A DNA stretch of 10,543 nt from Bacillota bacterium (GTDB taxonomy: Bacteria; Bacillota; Clostridia; Christensenellales; Aristaeellaceae), in NCBI GenBank assembly GCA_023458835.1, contig JAEWWY010000563.1, forward strand, positions 1 to 10,543, in the 5' to 3' direction. Made by a program: the position numbers and the translations under genes. How positions within the stretch are numbered: position 1 is the first letter of the stretch; the number at the start of each line of letters is the position of its first letter. Below are positions 1 through 6,790 of the stretch, in pieces. The notes beneath the pieces are model-generated. The model was not told the origin of the DNA and searched no databases. It saw only the letters and a list, made by a program, of their open reading frames with translations.

Positions 1-1040
1 CTGGCGGCTTTTTGTGAATCGGCATTTTTCAGGAAAGCCACGAACTGGGCGGTGATCTGCTTCTTGATTTCCGGCAAATCACCCATTTCGTAAACGGGAT
101 GATCATGCCGGACCTTGAGGGGCAAAAAGGCATAGGAAGCTTTCAAGTTAGGGGAATGAAAGTATGCGTGATAGTCCAGCACAATCGCATCCAGCGTTCC
201 GCCTGTCAGCGCCGCTTTTAACTGGTCACTGTCATATGCAATAAGCGGCACCTTGTCCTGCAAGCTGCGCAGGCTTGCAATGGCATGATCGCTGAGCGGA
301 TCATTGCTGTCAAAGTTGGACAGCAAGGTTAAAATGAAGCTAAACCCATCCTCGTCAGAGAGGGGGGTGGTATATCCCAGGGTGATCTCTCCGTTCAAAA
401 CGCTGTCGATGATGGACTTGCTGTCGAGCGTGCCATATTTCTTGGTCAGGTCGTCGTGCTTTTTCTTTGTTAAAACAATCCCGGCAACATTTCCGGCAGT
501 CCGCTTTTCCACCAGGTGCGCTTTTATGCCCCGGCCGGTCAGCATATCACCGTAGATTTCACTTGCCGGCGCGTATACATCGGGCGTGTATTTGCCGGAG
601 GATATGAAATCTGCCGCAAGGCTGCTGGGAATGGCACGAATGCCCACTGAGACCGGCTGGCCGCCAACCGCCGCACCGCTTTGATTGAACTTGCCGGCAA
701 CGTCTGTCAGCCAATCCGCATAATCTGCCGACGCATAAATGGTCAGGAAATGGTCCGTTGCCGGGTTCACCACAAACGCATACTCCGCAATGTCAGGCAA
801 AACCGCCATCTTTTCTTCCATTTCATCCTGGCCCTGAAAGCTGGGATCCAGCTTCGGGTTCAGCTTGTTCACGGTCAGTTTGGCATATAAACTGTCCAGC
901 TTTTTGATGGCAGCTTCGGTATCTATGGTATCCCTGTTCTTGCCCCAATTTTGCGTAATCGAAACAACGCCGAAAATCAGCCCAAAAACCACTACGGCGA
1001 TGACTGCAAGTTTGAACGTGTTGTTCTTAGAAGCCTTCAT
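1..1040 (-). CDS. Membrane-anchored solute-binding-like protein (probable SBP+VWA family), C-terminus off window
   Basis: Seen: an open frame runs from ATG at 1040 to the left edge (346 codons, no stop). AGGGAG at 1049-1054, 8 nt upstream, supports the start. Residues 1-9 are basic and 10-27 hydrophobic with no lipobox Cys, so this is an uncleaved N-terminal anchor or signal. Residues 35-85 are helical and charged. From about residue 97 the protein reads like an extracellular solute-binding fold, with a start resembling xLTIYAS, then DWLTDVAGKFN and a central GYTTPLSDEDGFSFI. Known: GYTNP..S.TG.NF-like segments occur in Firmicutes proteins where such a domain precedes a von Willebrand A domain, encoded near XpaC and TelA genes. 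Inference: a VWA domain follows beyond base 1. It lies 15 nt downstream of the two-TM gene, so they are probably co-transcribed. The ligand is unknown. It could also be a plain ABC-type binding protein, but no permease is visible. Confidence 0.72.
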   Translation of the reverse strand, partial: MKASKNNTFKLAVIAVVVFGLIFGVVSITQNWGKNRDTIDTEAAIKKLDSLYAKLTVNKLNPKLDPSFQGQDEMEEKMAVLPDIAEYAFVVNPATDHFLTIYASADYADWLTDVAGKFNQSGAAVGGQPVSVGIRAIPSSLAADFISSGKYTPDVYAPASEIYGDMLTGRGIKAHLVEKRTAGNVAGIVLTKKKHDDLTKKYGTLDSKSIIDSVLNGEITLGYTTPLSDEDGFSFILTLLSNFDSNDPLSDHAIASLRSLQDKVPLIAYDSDQLKAALTGGTLDAIVLDYHAYFHSPNLKASYAFLPLKVRHDHPVYEMGDLPEIKKQITAQFVAFLKNADSQKAA

Positions 1041-1055
1041 GATTCATTCTCCCTG

Positions 1056-1865
1056 CTATTTATATAGATTTGCATGCTGAATCAAATCATCCATTTCAAT
1101 CATCGCGGGAAGCTTTTGAACGTCGCCGCCTTCCAGGCTGTTGTACTGTGAAATTTCCAGCAGCAATCGGTCCAGCTTCAGCAAAATATCCTCGTTCGTT
1201 TTCGTTGCATCGTTCACATAAGCAATGTACGTGTTGTAAATATTCATTTTTTCTTGAGAAAATTCATCGCCGCGATGGCCCTTTTTTTGCATGTTCTCAT
1301 ATTCATCCATATCAAATGCGGAGATTTTGTTGAGAATACTGCGCATGTTCATATAAATAACATGCTCCACTTCCTTAAGTACGCCGCTGAACTTTTGAAA
1401 GCTCATCTCAGTGGCAGAGAATTTTTGCAGCAGTATATCCTGGATTGTGGCGAACTTGCGCCGAAAGCGCTTGATCTGTTCGATATTTTTGAGAATATTC
1501 TCATCAAAAACATCGCCGTTATGAATCGCCTCTTCAAAAACAGCGATGCAACCATCGAGCGAATGAATGTTCTGTAAAAGAAAGCGCGTTTCCGGCTTGC
1601 TCAATATGGAAAGATTCCCTTTCAGGAATGCGAGGACGCTGCCTAAAACGGCAGCCCACGCTATAGTGATGGAAAGAGTTGTGCCGCCGGTTAAGGACAA
1701 ACCAAAAAAAGCATTGGAAAACAATGCTATGTTGATCAGCACAATGGCAGCATTGAGTATCACCAGTTGCCTGATTTTGCGCGGGCTCACCGGAATCGCC
1801 TCCTGTTTGGCGCTGCATGGCTTTTCGCTTATTTTGCACGGAATATCGCTGTACAGCCCATTCAC
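1056..1865 (-). CDS. Two-TM helical membrane protein, XpaC-like
   Basis: 269 residues. The start is GTG at 1865: no in-frame ATG lies nearby, and the purine-rich GGATGGGG stretch upstream is a weak, rather distant ribosome site. Seen: residues 1-32 are polar with two Cys; TM segments lie at about 34-54 and 62-81, joined by a short loop. Residues 85-269 are almost entirely helical, charged and Cys-free, ending in NEDILLKLDRLLLEISQYNS and a short tail. Known: XpaC (5-bromo-4-chloroindolyl phosphate hydrolysis family) proteins have an N-terminal membrane part and a long helical C-terminal part with a similar LLKLDxLLLEIS ending, and are encoded beside TelA-type toxic-anion-resistance genes. Inference: it belongs to or near that family and acts at the inner face of the membrane with the downstream binding protein. 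No catalytic residue can be pointed to, and the phosphatase name should not be read as a proven activity. Confidence 0.75.
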   Translation of the reverse strand: MNGLYSDIPCKISEKPCSAKQEAIPVSPRKIRQLVILNAAIVLINIALFSNAFFGLSLTGGTTLSITIAWAAVLGSVLAFLKGNLSILSKPETRFLLQNIHSLDGCIAVFEEAIHNGDVFDENILKNIEQIKRFRRKFATIQDILLQKFSATEMSFQKFSGVLKEVEHVIYMNMRSILNKISAFDMDEYENMQKKGHRGDEFSQEKMNIYNTYIAYVNDATKTNEDILLKLDRLLLEISQYNSLEGGDVQKLPAMIEMDDLIQHANLYK

Positions 1866-1901
1866 TGAGAATATATGATCCCCATCCTAAATAACGAATT
1901 C

Positions 1902-1931
1902 ATTATAGCGCCTATATCTTGAATATGTCAA
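1902..1931 (-). promoter_or_regulatory. Sigma-A promoter for the 1865-to-1 unit
   Basis: Read on the minus strand, TTGACA (1926-1931) and TATAAT (1902-1907) are separated by 18 bp; both hexamers match consensus exactly. Transcription would begin near 1895, giving a leader of about 30 nt before the GTG at 1865. The site lies in the 82-bp gap after the collagen-like gene, so the membrane-protein pair can be expressed independently of it. No operator-like palindrome was seen over it. Two perfect hexamers suggest strong housekeeping expression, slightly tempered by the 18-bp spacer and weak GTG start. Confidence 0.85.
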
Positions 1932-1947
1932 TGAATGCATCCCCTGG

Positions 1948-2295
1948 TTAATGATATGCGCATACCCCTTCATGGGAATGCAAAAGCTCTGCTATTTGTT
2001 TCAAGGGTTCCAAGGGGTTCGGATAAATCGCTGCACCCGTGGGACCTGTGGGCCCAACCGGCCCTTCACAGCCATGATCCGGGCCGTGGCAAGGGTCTTC
2101 GCCGCATTGTTCGCAGGGTTCTTCTTCGCATCGCTCACAGGGCTCCTGACATTGTTCCTCAGGGGAGATGATATAGTTGACCGGGTAGGGCGGCGGGTAA
2201 GGAGCCTGCCGGTAAGGCATCTGCCGGTGGGGCACCTGCCGGTAGGGAGGCTGGTTTGGCGCTTGCCGGGGGGAATATCTAGTGTAACCTGGCAT
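1948..2295 (-). CDS. Small Pro-rich, Cys-rich protein with short collagen-like tract (possible spore or cell-surface protein)
   Basis: 115 residues. The ATG at 2295 is preceded by a perfect AGGAGG (2303-2308). No signal peptide or TM segment. Seen in order: residues 1-38 are a Pro/Tyr/Arg/Gln segment with P-[YH]-R-Q-x repeats; about 47-78 are acidic with regularly spaced Cys (C-x3-C-x2-C-x4-C-x2-C-x4-C, then one more); about 79-88 form GPVGPTGPTG, three collagen Gly-X-Y triplets; the tail is a short amphipathic helix ending in CAYH. Known: Tyr/Pro/Gln-rich, Cys-rich and GPTG-containing small proteins without signal peptides are common among endospore coat and exosporium proteins. Inference: a structural protein cross-linked through disulfides or tyrosines, made in the mother cell. 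No family can be named, and a spore role is not shown by any clear sigma-E or sigma-K promoter. It is divergent from the DUF362-uvrA operon. Confidence 0.8.
   Translation of the reverse strand: MPGYTRYSPRQAPNQPPYRQVPHRQMPYRQAPYPPPYPVNYIISPEEQCQEPCERCEEEPCEQCGEDPCHGPDHGCEGPVGPTGPTGAAIYPNPLEPLKQIAELLHSHEGVCAYH
2203..2247 (-). repeat. Three tandem 15-bp repeats coding P-[YH]-R-Q-x
   Basis: On the minus strand, 2247-2233, 2232-2218 and 2217-2203 are successive units of form CCY-YAC-CGG-CAG-xxx, coding PYRQV, PHRQM and PYRQA. The central CGGCAG is identical in all three. Degenerate half-units (PYPPPYPV) follow on the downstream side. The repeat lies in the N-terminal third of the collagen-like gene and is likely to vary in copy number between strains by slippage without shifting the frame. 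Confidence 0.85.
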
Positions 2296-2422
2296 ATGGA
2301 TTCCTCCTAAAAATATGATCCGTTTTCAGGTTATGTATATGGATAGAAGCAGGTGTAAAAAGCGGATGCAGGGAGGGCAGTACCCCTCTGGTGTGCAGTT
2401 TTTGAAATTCCCATCCGACACA

Positions 2423-2451
2423 TTGCGAAAGTACGTTCGCCGTGCTACACT
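2423..2451 (+). promoter_or_regulatory. Sigma-A promoter of the DUF362-uvrA operon
   Basis: TTGCGA (2423-2428) and TACACT (2446-2451) are 17 bp apart, and the -10 is extended by TG at 2443-2444. A start near 2458 gives a leader of about 24 nt carrying the GGGAGGAG ribosome site of the first gene. The -35 overlaps the predicted LexA operator. Confidence 0.8.
2426..2439 (+). promoter_or_regulatory. LexA (SOS) operator
   Basis: Seen: CGAAAGTACGTTCG, with arms GCGAA/TTCGC perfectly inverted when one flanking base on each side is included. Known: the Bacillus and general Firmicutes LexA (DinR) box is CGAAC-RNRY-GTTCG. The site matches at every specified position except A for C at 2430. It covers the end of the -35 hexamer and part of the spacer, the classic position for repression by steric block. 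uvrA is a LexA target in Bacillus subtilis, so motif, position and target agree. Binding itself is inferred. Confidence 0.87.
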
Positions 2452-2481
2452 ATGCTGGTATGAATTTTCGGGAGGAGAGCC

Positions 2482-3585
2482 ATGGAGCCTTCGAACGTGT
2501 ACTTTACGAACCTGCGGGCCGCGGACGGCCGCAATCTTCTGGACAAGCTGCGCCGCCTGGTGACGAAGGCGGGTATTGAGAGCATTGATTTCAGCAAGAA
2601 GTTCGCAGCCATCAAGCTGCATTTCGGTGAGCCGGGGAACCTGTCCTTCGTGCGGCCCAACTATGCCAAGGTGCTGGTGGACCTGGTGCGCAAAAACGGC
2701 GGCATGCCCTTTCTGACCGACTGCAACACGCTGTACGTGGGCAGAAGGAAAAACGCGCTGGATCATATGGAGGCAGCCTATGAAAATGGGTTTTCTCCTT
2801 TTTCCACGGGCTGCCACGTGATCATCGGCGACGGGCTGAAGGGCACGGATGAAGCGCTGGTGAAGATTCCCGGCGAATACGTGAAAGAGGCCAAGATCGG
2901 CCGCGCGGTGATGGATGCGGATGTATTCATCAGCCTCACCCACTTTAAGGGCCACGAGGGCACAGGGTTTGGCGGGGCCATCAAGAATATCGGCATGGGC
3001 TGCGGCTCGCGGGCCGGCAAAATGGAAATGCACTCTTCCGGCAAGCCGGAGGTGGATGAGGACCTGTGCGTGCGCTGCGGCAAATGCCGCAAGGAATGCG
3101 CCCACGACGCCATCACCTTCCCCCAAGGGAAGGCGCGCATCCACTGGGACAAGTGCGTGGGCTGCGGCCGCTGCATCGGCGTTTGCCCTGAGGATGCGGT
3201 CCAGCCCACCTGGGACCAGAGCAACGATATTCTGAACAGGAAGATCGCGGAGTACACCCTGGCGGTCCTTCAGGGGCGGCCCCACTTCCACGTAAGCCTG
3301 GTGATGGACATCTCCCCCGTGTGCGACTGCCATGATTACAACGACGCGCCCATACTGCCGGACGTGGGCATGTTCGCTTCCTTCGACCCGGTGGCGCTGG
3401 ACCAGGCCTGCGTGGATGCCTGTTTGCGGCTTTCGCCGCTGCCCGGCAGCAGGCTTTCGGAGCTTCCCCATATCAGCGATGACCATTTTAAGAACAACCA
3501 CCCGGATACCAACTGGGTCACTCAACTCACCCACAGCGAAAAGCTGGGGCTGGGCACCCGGGTTTATGAATTGATCGAGGTGTGA
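2482..3585 (+). CDS. DUF362 domain protein with two [4Fe-4S] ferredoxin motifs
   Basis: 367 residues; ATG at 2482 after GGGAGGAG. Seen: an N-terminal DUF362-type region (about 1-190) with FAAIKLHFGEPGN, VFISLTHFKGHEGTGFGGAIKN and GMGCGSRAGK. An inserted bacterial ferredoxin module follows: C196-x2-C199-x2-C202-x3-C206 (Ala, not the usual Pro, after C206) and C225-x2-C228-x2-C231-x3-C235-Pro. The rest of DUF362 (about 245-367) contains FHVSLVMDISPVCDCH and FASFDPVALDQACVDAC. No signal peptide, so it is cytoplasmic. Known: this domain order is common in anaerobes and is usually annotated only as an iron-sulfur protein of unknown substrate. Its stop is 3 nt before the uvrA start, and the promoter carries a LexA box, so it is predicted to be made with UvrA on DNA damage. 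A redox or electron-transfer role is inferred; the reaction is unknown. Confidence 0.93.
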   Translation: MEPSNVYFTNLRAADGRNLLDKLRRLVTKAGIESIDFSKKFAAIKLHFGEPGNLSFVRPNYAKVLVDLVRKNGGMPFLTDCNTLYVGRRKNALDHMEAAYENGFSPFSTGCHVIIGDGLKGTDEALVKIPGEYVKEAKIGRAVMDADVFISLTHFKGHEGTGFGGAIKNIGMGCGSRAGKMEMHSSGKPEVDEDLCVRCGKCRKECAHDAITFPQGKARIHWDKCVGCGRCIGVCPEDAVQPTWDQSNDILNRKIAEYTLAVLQGRPHFHVSLVMDISPVCDCHDYNDAPILPDVGMFASFDPVALDQACVDACLRLSPLPGSRLSELPHISDDHFKNNHPDTNWVTQLTHSEKLGLGTRVYELIEV

Positions 3586-3588
3586 CGC

Positions 3589-6420
3589 TTGCGCAATACG
3601 CTGTTTGTAAAAGGTGCCCGGGAGCACAATCTGAAAAATATTGATCTGGAGATCCCCCGCGACAAATTGGTGGTATTCACGGGGCTGTCCGGGTCGGGCA
3701 AAAGCTCTCTGGCCTTTGATACCATCTATGCCGAGGGCCAGCGGCGGTATGTGGAATCGCTGTCCGCCTATGCCCGGCAGTTCCTGGGACAGATGGAGAA
3801 GCCGGACATCGACTACATCGAGGGCTTGTCTCCCGCCATCTCCATCGACCAGAAGACCACCAGCCGCAATCCCCGCTCCACCGTGGGCACGGTGACGGAG
3901 ATCCACGACTACCTGCGCCTTTTGTACGCCCGCATCGGCACGCCCCACTGTCCCCAGTGCGGCAAGGAAATCAACCAGCAGACCATCGACCAGATGGTGG
4001 ATCAAATTGTATCCTATCCCGAGGGCACGAGGATGCAGGTGCTGGCGCCGGTGGTGCGCGGCCGCAAGGGCGAGCACGCAAGGCTTTTGGAGGACGCCCG
4101 CAAGGGCGGCTTCGTTCGCGTACGCATCGACGGCACGCTCTACGAGATCGACGATACGCCGCCCCTGGACAAGCAAAAAAAACATTCCATTGAAATCGTC
4201 ATCGACCGGCTGATCATCAGGGCCGGAAAGGAAATGTCAAAGCGGCTTACCGACAGCATGGAAACGGCGGCAGGCCAGTCCGGCGGTCTGATATTGATCG
4301 ACCTGGGCGAGCAGGGTGAAATCCTGTTCTCCCAGAACTACGCCTGCGCCGACTGCGGCATTTCCATTGAGGAGCTGGCCCCCAGGCTGTTCTCCTTCAA
4401 CAGCCCCTTCGGGGCATGCCCCACCTGCGCCGGCCTTGGCACGCTGATGAAGATCAGCCCCGACATCGTGCTCCCGGACCGCGGCCTTTCCCTCAACCAG
4501 GGCGCCATCAATGCCATGGGCTGGAATGTGAAGGACCCCTCCAGCATCGCCAACATGTTCTTTGCGGCCCTTGCCGAAAAATACGGCTTTGACATGGACA
4601 CGCCTGTGAAGGATCTGCCGGAAAGGATCGTGAACCTGCTTTTATACGGCACCGGCAGGGAAAAGATTACCGTCCATTACGCCGGGCAGAATGGCGCGGG
4701 CCATTTCGACGCGCCATACGAGGGCATTATCCCTTCCCTGGAGCGCCGCTACCGGGAAACCGCCAGCGATGGCATGAAAGCGCTGTATGAAGAATACATG
4801 GTGGCGGACGAGTGCCCCGACTGCCATGGCCGCAGGCTGAAGCCTGAGGCGCTGGCTGTTACCGTAGGCGCGGAGAACATTGCCAAGGTCAGCAATTTGA
4901 GCGTGCTGGACGCCAGGGAATTTTTCAGGCATCTTACGCTCAACGAAAAGCAGACGCTGATCGCCTCCCAGATATTGAAGGAGATCAACGCCCGCCTGGG
5001 CTTCCTGGTGGACGTGGGTCTGGACTATTTGACGCTCTCCCGGGCGGCGGGAAGCCTGTCCGGCGGCGAGGCGCAAAGAATCCGCCTGGCCACGCAAATA
5101 GGCTCCTCCCTGGTAGGTGTGCTGTACATCCTGGACGAACCCTCCATCGGCCTGCACCAAAGGGATAATGCCAGGTTATTGAAAACCTTGAAGAGCCTGC
5201 GGGACATCGGCAATACGCTGATCGTGGTGGAGCATGACGAGGAAACCATGTATGCCGCCGATTACATCGTGGACATCGGCCCGGGGGCCGGCGCCCACGG
5301 CGGCCATATCGTGGCCCAGGGCACGGTGGAGGAGATCATAAAAAACCCCGACTCCCTTACCGGCCAGTATTTGAGCGGCCAGAAAAGCATCCCCGTACCG
5401 GAAAAGCGGCGCCAGCCCACGGGCCATCTCACCATCCGGGGCGCACGGGAGCACAACCTTAAGAATATCGATGCTACCATTCCCCTGGGGGTATTGACCT
5501 GCGTCACAGGCGTATCCGGCAGCGGCAAGTCCAGCCTGGTGAACGAGATCCTCTACAAATACCTGGCCAAGCAATTGAACCGGGCCAAGACCCGCCCCGG
5601 CGCGTTCGACAAGCTGGAGGGCATGGAGCAACTGGACAAGATCATCGACATCGACCAGTCGCCCATCGGCCGCACGCCCCGCAGCAACCCCGCCACCTAT
5701 ACCGGGCTGTTCGACCTGATCCGCAAGGTCTTTGCCTTGACCCCCGACGCCAAGGCCAGGGGCTACAAGGAAAACCGCTTCTCCTTCAACGTGAAGGGCG
5801 GGCGGTGCGAGGCCTGCTCCGGCGACGGGCTGATCAAGATCGAGATGCACTTCCTGCCGGACATCTACGTCCCCTGCGAGGTATGCAAGGGCAAGCGCTA
5901 CAACAGGGAGACGCTGGAGGTCCACTACCGGGGCAAGTCCATCCACGACGTGCTGGAAATGACCGTGGAGGAAGGGATATCGTATTTTGAAAACCACCCG
6001 CAGATCCTGCGCAAGCTGGAGACGCTGTACGATGTGGGTTTGGGCTACATGAAGCTTGGCCAGTCCAGCACCACATTATCGGGCGGCGAGGCCCAGCGGG
6101 TGAAGCTGGCCACGGAGCTCAGCCGCAGGGCCACGGGCAAAACCGTGTACGTGCTGGATGAGCCTACCACCGGATTGCACATGGCCGACGTGGACAGGCT
6201 GGTGCAGGTGCTGCAGCGGCTGGTGGACACAGGCAACAGCGTGATCGTGATCGAACATAACCTGGACATCATCAAAACCGCCGACTACATCATCGACCTG
6301 GGCCCCGAGGGGGGCCACCGGGGCGGGCAGATCATCGCCCAGGGCACGCCGGAGGAGCTGTGCCAGATAGAGGCAAGCCATACGGGCCAATACCTGAAAG
6401 CCATGCTGGAAAGAAGGTAG
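3589..6420 (+). CDS. uvrA: UvrABC excision nuclease subunit A
   Basis: 943 residues, the usual UvrA length. It is the ATP-dependent DNA damage sensor of nucleotide excision repair, working as a dimer that loads UvrB at lesions. Seen: Walker A1 G32-LSGSGKS (K38); Cys pairs at C121/C124 and C409/C412; zinc module C253-x2-C256-x20-C277-x2-C280; signature LSGGEAQ at 490-496 with Walker B ILDEP at 514-518. In the second half: Walker A2 G641-VSGSGKS (K647); zinc finger C740-x2-C743-x19-C763-x2-C766; signature LSGGEAQ from 830 with Walker B VLDEP at 855-859. All key residues are intact. The start is TTG at 3589, chosen because it gives the family's conserved N-terminus and has GAGGTG at 3577-3582 within the end of the upstream gene. 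Coupled translation with the DUF362 gene is likely. No uvrB or uvrC is in the window, so uvrA is separated from the uvrBA arrangement of Bacillus. Expression should follow the LexA-controlled promoter at 2423-2451. Confidence 0.99.
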   Translation: MRNTLFVKGAREHNLKNIDLEIPRDKLVVFTGLSGSGKSSLAFDTIYAEGQRRYVESLSAYARQFLGQMEKPDIDYIEGLSPAISIDQKTTSRNPRSTVGTVTEIHDYLRLLYARIGTPHCPQCGKEINQQTIDQMVDQIVSYPEGTRMQVLAPVVRGRKGEHARLLEDARKGGFVRVRIDGTLYEIDDTPPLDKQKKHSIEIVIDRLIIRAGKEMSKRLTDSMETAAGQSGGLILIDLGEQGEILFSQNYACADCGISIEELAPRLFSFNSPFGACPTCAGLGTLMKISPDIVLPDRGLSLNQGAINAMGWNVKDPSSIANMFFAALAEKYGFDMDTPVKDLPERIVNLLLYGTGREKITVHYAGQNGAGHFDAPYEGIIPSLERRYRETASDGMKALYEEYMVADECPDCHGRRLKPEALAVTVGAENIAKVSNLSVLDAREFFRHLTLNEKQTLIASQILKEINARLGFLVDVGLDYLTLSRAAGSLSGGEAQRIRLATQIGSSLVGVLYILDEPSIGLHQRDNARLLKTLKSLRDIGNTLIVVEHDEETMYAADYIVDIGPGAGAHGGHIVAQGTVEEIIKNPDSLTGQYLSGQKSIPVPEKRRQPTGHLTIRGAREHNLKNIDATIPLGVLTCVTGVSGSGKSSLVNEILYKYLAKQLNRAKTRPGAFDKLEGMEQLDKIIDIDQSPIGRTPRSNPATYTGLFDLIRKVFALTPDAKARGYKENRFSFNVKGGRCEACSGDGLIKIEMHFLPDIYVPCEVCKGKRYNRETLEVHYRGKSIHDVLEMTVEEGISYFENHPQILRKLETLYDVGLGYMKLGQSSTTLSGGEAQRVKLATELSRRATGKTVYVLDEPTTGLHMADVDRLVQVLQRLVDTGNSVIVIEHNLDIIKTADYIIDLGPEGGHRGGQIIAQGTPEELCQIEASHTGQYLKAMLERR

Positions 6421-6669
6421 CATGCTCCGGGATTCTCCCTCCGGACCCTATCGATCGCAGCGGGACTGAGGCTTTCTTGGCGCAGCAGCGCGCCGGTTGA
6501 GCTCGCCGACAATGCCACATTGTCCCATTTAATAACCAAACTCCGCTCCGCATGCGATAGACCGGGCAATTCGATGCCCGATTCATTTCCCGTACAAAAT
6601 ATCTGGTAATTGGCCGCGGGACGGGGCGTACTTTTATGGAGTTGCGGCAGAAGGGTAAGTATCATGGAC
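6421..6669. other. Gene-poor gap after uvrA with several hairpins
   Basis: No convincing gene is seen on either strand. The plus strand holds short inverted repeats: 6426-6430/6441-6445 (TCCGG/CCGGA), 6479-6483/6490-6494 (GGCGC/GCGCC), 6508-6514/6518-6524 (GACAATG/CATTGTC, 3-nt loop) and 6563-6568/6575-6580 (CGGGCA/TGCCCG around a UUCG-containing loop). None but the later one at 6670 has a T-run, so these are not terminators by themselves. A minus-strand open frame crosses the region (6285-6767) but lacks a ribosome site and ends inside uvrA. The stretch is either a long structured uvrA 3' UTR, a small RNA, or decayed sequence. Confidence 0.4.
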
Positions 6670-6702
6670 AGCCGCAGGTTCAATATTGGGCCTGCGGCTT
6701 TT
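6670..6702 (+). terminator. Intrinsic terminator downstream of uvrA
   Basis: A perfect 9-bp GC-rich stem, AGCCGCAGG (6670-6678) with CCTGCGGCT (6691-6699), has a 12-nt loop and runs into TTTT at 6699-6702. The T-run is short but lies only on the plus strand, so it terminates rightward transcription from the uvrA operon, 250 nt past the uvrA stop, and insulates the next gene. No other T-run-bearing hairpin lies between it and uvrA. Confidence 0.75.
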
Positions 6703-6726
6703 CCGTGCAATGATTTACTTGCCTTG

Positions 6727-6755
6727 TTTCCATCCGCTACGGCTTCTGCTATACT
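6727..6755 (+). promoter_or_regulatory. Extended -10 sigma-A promoter for the small membrane-protein gene
   Basis: TATACT (6750-6755) is preceded by TG at 6747-6748, an extended -10. A weak TTTCCA (6727-6732) lies 17 bp upstream. Transcription would start near 6762, about 29 nt before the ATG at 6791. It sits just after the uvrA terminator, giving the next gene its own transcription unit. Confidence 0.6.
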
Positions 6756-6790
6756 GTAGAACAGCAAGAGTGATTGGGGAGGAGATAATA

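Noticed and set aside
2300..2360. CATATACA on the minus strand as a sigma-E/sigma-K -10 for the collagen-like gene
   Set aside because: It matches only part of the consensus and no proper -35 is present at the right spacing. A sigma-A alternative (TTTACA with TACATA) is equally weak, so no promoter is called.
2492..2511. CGAACGTGTAC followed by TACGAAC, possible second LexA site inside the DUF362 start
   Set aside because: Only one half-site is good; the second arm has at least three mismatches, and the sequence is explained by coding.
2326..4185. 619-codon open frame on the minus strand
   Set aside because: It lies antisense to the DUF362 gene and the start of uvrA, is low-complexity (His, Ala, Val, Gln rich), lacks a ribosome site and shows no domain. 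It is a shadow of GC-rich codon use.
5176..5997. 273-codon minus-strand open frame inside uvrA
   Set aside because: It is fully antisense to the well-supported uvrA frame, with biased composition and no recognisable motif. It is another codon-bias shadow.
6426..6445. TCCGG/CCGGA hairpin right after the uvrA stop as its terminator
   Set aside because: It has only a 5-bp stem with a 10-nt loop and no T-run; the hairpin at 6670-6702 is much better.
6285..6767. Minus-strand open frame of 160 codons crossing the uvrA 3' end
   Set aside because: The middle has protein-like composition, but it has no ribosome site, spans the terminator at 6670-6702, and its last part is antisense to uvrA. It is at best a decayed fragment.
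6686..6790. N-terminal extension of the small membrane protein from ATG at 6686
   Set aside because: It would start inside the terminator loop and run through the promoter at 6727-6755; the ATG at 6791 has a strong ribosome site 6 nt upstream.
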